Part shown: in pieces, positions 28,130 through 33,430 of the stretch
Layout: each line of letters starts with the position of its first letter
Position numbering within the stretch: the stretch's first letter is position 1
Source of the DNA: Stentor coeruleus
Taxonomy: Eukaryota; Ciliophora; Heterotrichea; Heterotrichida; Stentoridae
Reading direction: 5' to 3'
Assembly: GCA_001970955.1 (NCBI GenBank)
Contig: MPUH01000817.1
Location: 1-33,430 of the forward strand
Length of the DNA stretch: 33,430 nucleotides
Notes under the pieces: generated by a model
What the model was told of the DNA's origin: nothing
The model's database searches: none
The model's input: only the letters and a program-made list of their open reading frames with translations
Position numbers and translations under genes: made by a program

Positions 28130-28165
28130 ATAAGTAAATAACCCCATAACCATATGAAATAATAA

Positions 28166-28840
28166 ATGCTGATAGCTTCAGTAAAGCAATTACGTATGAT
28201 TCTTGGTAAAGCCCTTCGTGAAACTGGTCAAGCTATAGATCGTGCAGGAAGTTCAATGACCAGAGATGTAGCTTATATGGAAAGATACTCAAGACATAGA
28301 AAACTTATGCCTTTAGATCAGCTTTGGCCATCACATGGTAAAAGTTTTATAGCTCCTAATGCTAGTTTAATAGGTGAAGTTCTTGTTGGGACTAATTGCG
28401 CGATTATGTATGGGGCTGTATTACGTGGAGATATTAGTGCTCTTCGTATTGATGATAATGTTATTATTGGAGAGAATACAATTGTTCAAACTGTAGGTCT
28501 TTTACCTGATGGTATACCAAAATCTGTTACTATAGCAAGTGGGGTACTTGTTGAACCTCATTGTAGTTTAACATCTTGTGTTGTTGATACTGGAGTTTGG
28601 ATTTGTACTGGATCAGTTGTTCAACAAGGGGCAAAACTTGAACAAGGATGCATTCTTTTACCTGGATCTGTTGTTTCACCTGGATTTACTGTACCGGCTT
28701 TTAGTGTTTTTGGAGGGTCACCTGCGAAAATGGTTAGAGATGTTAGTTTGAAAGATTTAGAAGCTTTTCAAGATGCTTTGAAGAAAGCCTCTGAGCAAGC
28801 TCAGAGAAATGATGAGTTACTAACTTCGTTAGGGCATTAA
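28166..28840 (+). CDS. gamma-carbonic-anhydrase-like mitochondrial complex I subunit
   Basis: 224 aa, ATG to TAA. A left-handed beta-helix protein of the gamma-CA family, which forms a trimeric module on mitochondrial complex I in plants, many protists and ciliates. The N-terminus resembles plant complex I gamma-CAs (LRETGQAIDRAG, SRHRKLM, then FIAPNASLIGEV). RGD (87-89) and the closing FGGSPAKMVRDV are conserved. Of the three zinc-binding histidines expected, only H132 appears kept; the others align with Q108 and with Thr/Ser near 136. It is therefore probably a non-catalytic, structural (CAL-type) subunit. The N-terminal basic helix fits mitochondrial import. The start follows a tiny upstream ATG AAA TAA and lies 36 bp after the previous gene. 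Confidence 0.88.
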   Translation: MLIASVKQLRMILGKALRETGQAIDRAGSSMTRDVAYMERYSRHRKLMPLDQLWPSHGKSFIAPNASLIGEVLVGTNCAIMYGAVLRGDISALRIDDNVIIGENTIVQTVGLLPDGIPKSVTIASGVLVEPHCSLTSCVVDTGVWICTGSVVQQGAKLEQGCILLPGSVVSPGFTVPAFSVFGGSPAKMVRDVSLKDLEAFQDALKKASEQAQRNDELLTSLGH

Positions 28841-29074
28841 ATTAGATCGGGTTTTTTATATGGAAGATTGGGTTAAGGGCTTGATGTGGATTTAGGGGTT
28901 TAGATAAGTTTTTGATATGTGATTTGATATATTTATGGGTTTGTGTAGATTGGATATGGTTAGTATATTTATTTAAAAGTATATATGAAAAAGGTTATAA
29001 ACTCGTATTATATACATCATCTTCATGTTAATTATCTATTCATTATCACATACCAATATTTTTTTTTATAAAAT

Positions 29075-29280
29075 ACATATCAATCTTCTTAATATTTCTA
29101 AATCTTCAAAGTAATTAACATCCAATCTTCTATAATCATCTTCAATAAAAAGCATAAAATATAAAACCTTATCTTANCACATATCAATCTTCTTAATATT
29201 TCTAAATCTTCAAAGCAATTAACATCCAATCTTCTATAATCATCTTCAATAAAAAGCATAAAATATAAAACCTTATCTTA
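29075..29280. repeat. assembly-artefact duplication around N at 29177
   Basis: Positions 29075-29176 (102 bp) recur at 29179-29280 with one T/C mismatch (CAAAGTAATT versus CAAAGCAATT). The copies are separated by N and one extra base. It is non-coding. Confidence 0.88.
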
Positions 29281-29422
29281 ATATCTATTATTCCTAAAAA
29301 AACCTATACCCTACCTTTTAAACTAAAAAAAAAAATCCTATGCCATCTATNAATATCTATTATTCCTAAAAAAACCTATACCCTACCTTTTAAACTAAAA
29401 AAAAAAATCCTATGCCATCTAT
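29280..29422. repeat. assembly-artefact duplication around N at 29351
   Basis: Positions 29280-29350 (71 bp) recur exactly at 29352-29422 around a single N. It directly continues the previous duplicated block, so three contig ends met within 350 bp. Confidence 0.9.
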
Positions 29423-29440
29423 TATCAATTATTTATAATA

Positions 29441-31591
29441 CTAGATGTCCAAAAGGGCAAAACTTCTCGACTTAGGCACTTTAGTCGAATTTGTAATATG
29501 TTTTAGCCTAAATGATGGATTTTTCTCAGGAATATTATGCTGCATATAAGGTGAAGCTAGAATTTTAGGTTCTTTTTTCTTATTTTGATCTTCTTTAAGC
29601 TTATCCCTATTAGCACTTGATGGTCTTGATGATCTATTTGACACATTTCTAGACATTTCTGTTGCAGAAAGCCTACATAATTTTTCTCTTATTTTAACTA
29701 ATGCTGCTTTTTTTTCTAAGCCCATATATTGAAAACAGTTTTTTAGTTCTGTTGTATGACTCTATATGAAAATTACATTGTTTAAATTTGACGACATGTC
29801 TGAAATTTTTTTCAACTCATCTGTAGCTGCGCTTTCATGATCTTTCAATCTTTTAAGTTCTGATATTTCTTGAAGCAGTTGCTCTTTGAATTTTTTACAA
29901 GCTTCAGGGCTAGATAAGGCTTTATCTATTTCTAACTGTTTCTCAGTCTTAAAGTTACTAATACTCATATACCTTGGATCCATAAATCCTTTAACCACAT
30001 CTAAAGCTTTATTTGTAATGATTTTACTAAATACCGATGTTGACTTAATACTCTGCTGCCACATAATCCCAGCTTGTATCGCTGGCCATAAAGTACTTCC
30101 CCCAGTGATTTTTTTTCCAGTCCCACAAGCTAAATTAACACACTGATGTAGCCTACAAAAATCATTCCCAACAATTTTCTTAAGTTTTTTCCTAGTTTTC
30201 CCCATATCAGCAATTTTAAAATCCACTGGTTGTAAGGCTCTAGGGCAAAAACACCCATCCCAAGTGCAAAAATTTAATTCATTGTTTTTTCCTTGATCTT
30301 TTTGTATCTGAATAAACCAATTTCTACATCCACTTCCTGAACGTGAATAATATGAGTTGTTTAATATAAGATATTCATATGAAAATTTGTATAAATCTGG
30401 TTCTGGGATTAAATCAGGGTATAAAATTGGTGATGCTGAACTTGTGTAGATTCTTAAAAGTTCTTTTTGTTGTAATGGGGATAAGGTTCTTAAAACATTT
30501 TTTTTATCAGATGAAAACCTTGGGATATCAATATAGTAAATTATTTGATTGGAAAGAAGATGGGATAAAGATGCGATTTTTAGGGTGTATTTGTTTGAGT
30601 TGATAAGGATTTCGCATTCGTTTTTAGAGAAGATGAGACTGTTAGGTTCAAGAGAACCTGATGGGAACTCAGCGTCAAGGTTATATTCAGTGACAAATTC
30701 GTTTTTCAAAAGGTCCGAGTCTTCGTAGTAAAAATGCAGAGTCATCGGGCGCCAATATGCATTTGACATATGCGCGATCACTATATAAATATTACTAGTT
30801 CTTGATAAAAGTGCATCTTTTTTACATCTCTTCATTCCTTCTGTTATCGATGCTGAAGAGTTCTGTAACGTCATAAACTCAGTAAAAAGCGAAGGGACAT
30901 CACTAATACATTTACCTATATAAACCTCACTATAATTCGACAACTTTGTCGATATTTTTTTCTCATTAGTCTCACTGAAAAACATATTCTCAAGACATAC
31001 AACGCGGGAAATTTTAACAGGTCGTTTTAAAAAGCCTTCAATTTTCTCTTTAGTCTCTTTAGTCAATCTTTTTTCTGTTATTTTTGCATAGCCTAAAGAT
31101 ATCACTTTTAGATAATGAAAAAATTTCTTCCATGAATATTCTTCAGTTGATTCTTGAAGTTTAAGCTGATAATTGTTATTTGAAGTATTCATGAATAATT
31201 TACACTGTAAGCTTTCTTTTGCTAATTCTGAGACAGCTTTAAAGACCCATTTACGGGTTTTTTCAATACATTTTCGGATATAATTTCTTTGTAGCCGAGC
31301 GAAAAATACTGTGCTGATTTCACCTAGTTTGGCGATTTTTTTATTGAAACTTTCGAGTTCTTTTGTTTTGATGTCTTTGATGAGGGTTTTTTTTATGTTT
31401 TTTTTCTTGTTTTGGTATTCTTCATGGATTTTTTTCTTTAGGTAGGTTTTGTAGTTTGGAAGCCTGCTTAAAAGGACCCCAACAGCGCATTCATTTGGGA
31501 CAGGCTGTGTAGAGTAGTTGATTTGTTTATTGGATTCTAAACTTTCGGTAAGAGAATTGATTAGATTTGAAAAACTCTCTGTTATTTCCAT
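29441..31591 (-). CDS. orphan Cys-rich protein, 711 aa after splicing
   Basis: ATG at 31591. A TAG at 29762 seems to end the gene at 609 aa. It is the end of a 15-nt intron (29762-29776), and removing this joins ...MSSNLNN to SHTTELKNCF and runs on to TAG at 29441, giving 711 aa. I do not recognise the family. The N-terminal ~190 aa is Lys-rich helical, with an IQ-like stretch (ARLQRNYIRKCIEKTRKW, 98-115). Residues ~420-490 are Cys-rich with C422, C442, C447, C449, C479, H482, C484 and C489 (CTWDGCFCP, FCRLHQCVNLACG), likely a zinc or disulfide module. Residues ~545-600 form a coiled coil. The new tail (606-711) is basic and Ser-rich. No signal peptide or membrane span. Confidence 0.8.
29762..29776 (-). 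other. 15-nt intron carrying an in-frame TAG
   Basis: Sense strand GTAATTTTCATATAG. The GTAATTTT donor is identical to that of the SPRY-gene intron. The length is a multiple of three and the last codon is TAG, so retention would end the protein at 609 aa while splicing adds 106 residues. Confidence 0.85.
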
Positions 31592-32120
31592 TTAATTAGT
31601 ATATTTACTTTAATTCCTTTTCGCTATGACTGAGTTTGTTTTTATATATGCATTTTATTGATAAAGTTTGATTTACTGAATGAAGTGAAATGATTTTTAT
31701 GCTGAGTTTTGGAGTTTGATTGTAAATATATAGATTGGATTTTTTATAAAATGTGAATAGGGTTTTAGTTTATGATTGAGATTAATTTTTAGTAATAAAA
31801 AGTAATGATTTTTTAAATAAAACATGGATTTTTACATTAAAAGCTTATAATATATAAAATTTACATCTCATATTTCTAAGTAATTGATTCTTATATTATA
31901 CAACGCTTTAATTATATGCATAATTTTTACCATGATAAACTAAACTAAAAACTTTAATACCCACACACAATCCTTTACTTTAAATATCCTCAGCATATCA
32001 ATACCTTTAATCCTCTACCCAATTTTAAATTTATCAGCATTCATCCTAGAAAATCATTTTAAAATCCACACCCGAAAATCTGACAACTCTCATCATTTAA
32101 TTTATAAAAAAAAAAAAAAA
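31592..32120. other. divergent promoter region
   Basis: Shared 5' region of the orphan and actin genes. Composition flips near 31840: G-rich and C-poor to the left, C-rich and G-poor to the right, so each gene has a C-rich sense-strand upstream region. TTTATA followed by a run of about 15 A (to 32120) directly precedes the actin ATG. No other feature seen. Confidence 0.55.
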
Positions 32121-33233
32121 ATGAATGAAGGTATCGTACCTTTAGTAATCGACAATGGTTCAGGGGTCTGTAAAGCAGGTTTTGCCGGAGACGACGCACC
32201 AAAATCTGTTTTCCCAAGCATAGTAGGTCGCCCACGTCTCCCAGGTATAATCGTCGGTACAGAGCAAAAAGAAGTTTACATAGGTGAAGAAGCTAAATCA
32301 AAAAGTGGAGTCCTAAACCTAAAATACCCAATTAGCCATGGTATTGTCACAGATTGGGAAGATATGGAACGTGTATGGCATCACACATTCTTCAATGAAT
32401 TAAAAACTGCTGCTGATGAACACCCAGTCCTCTTAACCGAAGTTCCTCTAAACTCCAAAACAAACCGTGAAAAAATGACTCAAATTATGTTCGATACATT
32501 TAACGTCCCAGCTTTTTATGTTGAAAAACATCCAGTCCTCTCATTATATTCCATAGGTAAAACTACAGGACTTGTCTTTGATTCAGGTCATGGTGTAACT
32601 CATATTGTTCCTATATATGAAGGATATGCTATACCACATGCAATAAGACGTATAAATTTAGCAGGTAAAGAAATAACAGATTATTTAGAAACTTTACTTG
32701 CTGATAAACTTAATAACACAATTATTGCTAAAGAAATTGCTAATGATGTTAAAGAAAAATTATGTTATGTAGCTGTTGATTTTCAAACAGAAATGAATAT
32801 AAAAACTGAAAATATTGATGAGAAATATAAACTACCTGATGGAAATGAGGTTTTTATTGGGAAAGAAAGGTTTAGAGCTACTGAGGTACTTTTTAAACCA
32901 GAGTTAATTGGCATGAATGATAATGGAGCTGGTGAGGCTATTTATCAAGCTATTGTTAATTGTGATGATGATATTAGAAGAGAATTTTGTCAGAATATTA
33001 TGATTAGTGGGGGAAATACTTTGTTTAAAGGGATTGGTGATAGGCTGATTAGGGAGATTGAGAAAAAAATTACTGGGGTTGCGGATAAGGTAATTGCCCC
33101 GGCTGAGAGAAATTATTCGGTTTGGATTGGAGGGAGTATGATTAGTTCGCTTTCGAGCTTTCAGCAGATGTGGGTGTCTAAGGCTGAATATGATGAAGCT
33201 GGGCCGTCGATTGTTCACCGTAAATGCTTTTAA
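32121..33233 (+). CDS. ACT: divergent actin
   Basis: 370 aa, ATG to TAA, five residues shorter than muscle actin. Co-linear with actin throughout, and numbering matches alpha-actin to at least residue 175. Kept: phosphate loop 1 ([11 protein letters not shown]11, K18), H73 (the usual methyl-histidine, YPISHG), D154, H161, the SVWIGGS region and the C-terminal PSIVHRKCF. Changed: Q137 to His within [12 protein letters not shown]138 to Pro, and D157 to His within DSGHGVTH. Q137 and D157 position water and Mg around the ATP gamma-phosphate, so hydrolysis is probably altered. The D-loop ([12 protein letters not shown]) is also diverged. The overall fit makes it actin and not a distant Arp. Heterotrichs have many actin paralogues, and this may be a specialised one. 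Confidence 0.93.
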   Translation: MNEGIVPLVIDNGSGVCKAGFAGDDAPKSVFPSIVGRPRLPGIIVGTEQKEVYIGEEAKSKSGVLNLKYPISHGIVTDWEDMERVWHHTFFNELKTAADEHPVLLTEVPLNSKTNREKMTQIMFDTFNVPAFYVEKHPVLSLYSIGKTTGLVFDSGHGVTHIVPIYEGYAIPHAIRRINLAGKEITDYLETLLADKLNNTIIAKEIANDVKEKLCYVAVDFQTEMNIKTENIDEKYKLPDGNEVFIGKERFRATEVLFKPELIGMNDNGAGEAIYQAIVNCDDDIRREFCQNIMISGGNTLFKGIGDRLIREIEKKITGVADKVIAPAERNYSVWIGGSMISSLSSFQQMWVSKAEYDEAGPSIVHRKCF

Positions 33234-33339
33234 GTAAAGATTTATATAAGATATTATGATAAGATGGGAAATTATAAGCATTTTGCTTGGTTAGGTTAGA
33301 TATGGGAAGGGGAATTTAGAGGTTTATGATTATTAAAAC

Positions 33340-33430
33340 TTAAAGGTTCAACGTAGACAAATGAGAAGCTATCATAGCTTTCTCTGAGAATTTAAGTCTA
33401 CTACTTTTTTTGGCAAAGTTTACTATAGGT
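33340..33430 (-). CDS. possible 3' end of a minus-strand gene (partial)
   Basis: Open minus-strand frame from the window edge to TAA at 33340, 29 codons ending FSEKAMIASHLSTLNL. Support is indirect. The G-rich 3' flank of actin stops abruptly near 33335, local GC rises, and the frame stays open to the edge. The stop would lie 106 bp from the actin stop, the same convergent arrangement seen three times elsewhere. No family can be named. The alternative is a small structured RNA on the plus strand: GTAGAC (33353) pairs with GTCTAC (33396), an inner hairpin occupies 33363-33384, and T7 follows at 33405. Confidence 0.4.
   Translation of the reverse strand, partial: PIVNFAKKSSRLKFSEKAMIASHLSTLNL

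Larger units (their letters stand above)
28841..29440. other. convergent intergenic region with two assembly joins
   Basis: Spacer between the 3' ends of two converging genes. The first ~150 bp is G-rich and C-poor and the rest C-rich and G-poor, as expected for two facing 3' flanks. Two N junctions inflate it, and the true length is about 175 bp shorter. No gene seen. Confidence 0.55.

Noticed and set aside
32904..33281. 125-aa frame antisense to actin
   Set aside because: Shadow of the actin reading frame, Asn/Ser/Ile-rich with no domain; the sense strand is certain.
33340..33411. U6 snRNA or tRNA at the right edge
   Set aside because: GGTTCAACG resembles a B box only superficially, no ACAGAGA or A box is present, and no cloverleaf forms.

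Overview
This window looks like macronuclear DNA of a heterotrich ciliate, most likely Stentor or a close relative. The DNA is very AT-rich and genes are small and close together. Three introns can be placed, and they are only 15, 15 and 16 nt long (GT...AG), a size typical of heterotrichs. UAA, UAG and UGA all end genes, and long frames such as the 1016-codon CLU gene contain no internal UGA. This fits the standard code of Stentor better than Blepharisma, where UGA is read as Trp. The species is an inference, not proven. Five single-N positions each sit between near-identical direct copies (16-119 bp) and are best read as unmerged contig overlaps. They corrupt two gene models.

Layout. 1-3076: three minus-strand genes, two orphans and a membrane-anchored PEK/eIF2alpha-kinase-like pseudokinase. 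3077-4470: AT-rich gap with a possible relic of the same kinase family. 4471-5544: Kelch protein with an N-terminal Met-Gly-Cys lipidation motif. 5545-8014: the longest gap. 8015-9711: tandem pair of three-finger C2H2 proteins. 11384-14434: large PH + coiled-coil + CLU + TPR protein. 14608-18335: GNAT-like protein, helical repeat protein and a second Kelch protein. 18739-19418: SPRY protein, recovered by removing an intron and an assembly duplication. 20066-23508: charged orphan, SAM/zinc protein, RIIa-domain protein (spliced) and FYVE-like/coiled-coil protein. 24243-26594: threonyl-tRNA synthetase with an extra GST-C/eEF1B-like tail. 27497-28840: orphan plus a complex I gamma-carbonic-anhydrase-like subunit. 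29441-31591: spliced 711-aa Cys-rich orphan. 32121-33233: divergent actin with changed catalytic residues. 33340-33430: probable 3' end of a further minus-strand gene.

The genes do not form one pathway. They are a mixed housekeeping/cytoskeletal set in both orientations, as expected for a ciliate macronuclear contig. Three features run through the whole window. Base composition shifts along each transcription unit, with C-rich/G-poor sense-strand 5' flanks and G-rich/C-poor 3' flanks. A TTATA/TATAA-type element often touches the start codon. Some same-strand neighbours are only 26-49 bp apart. The items most worth following are the actin with substitutions at Q137 and D157, the synthetase with an eEF1B-like tail, the PH-CLU-TPR fusion, the PEK-like pseudokinase, and telomere-repeat-like motifs placed in the same orientation upstream of genes.
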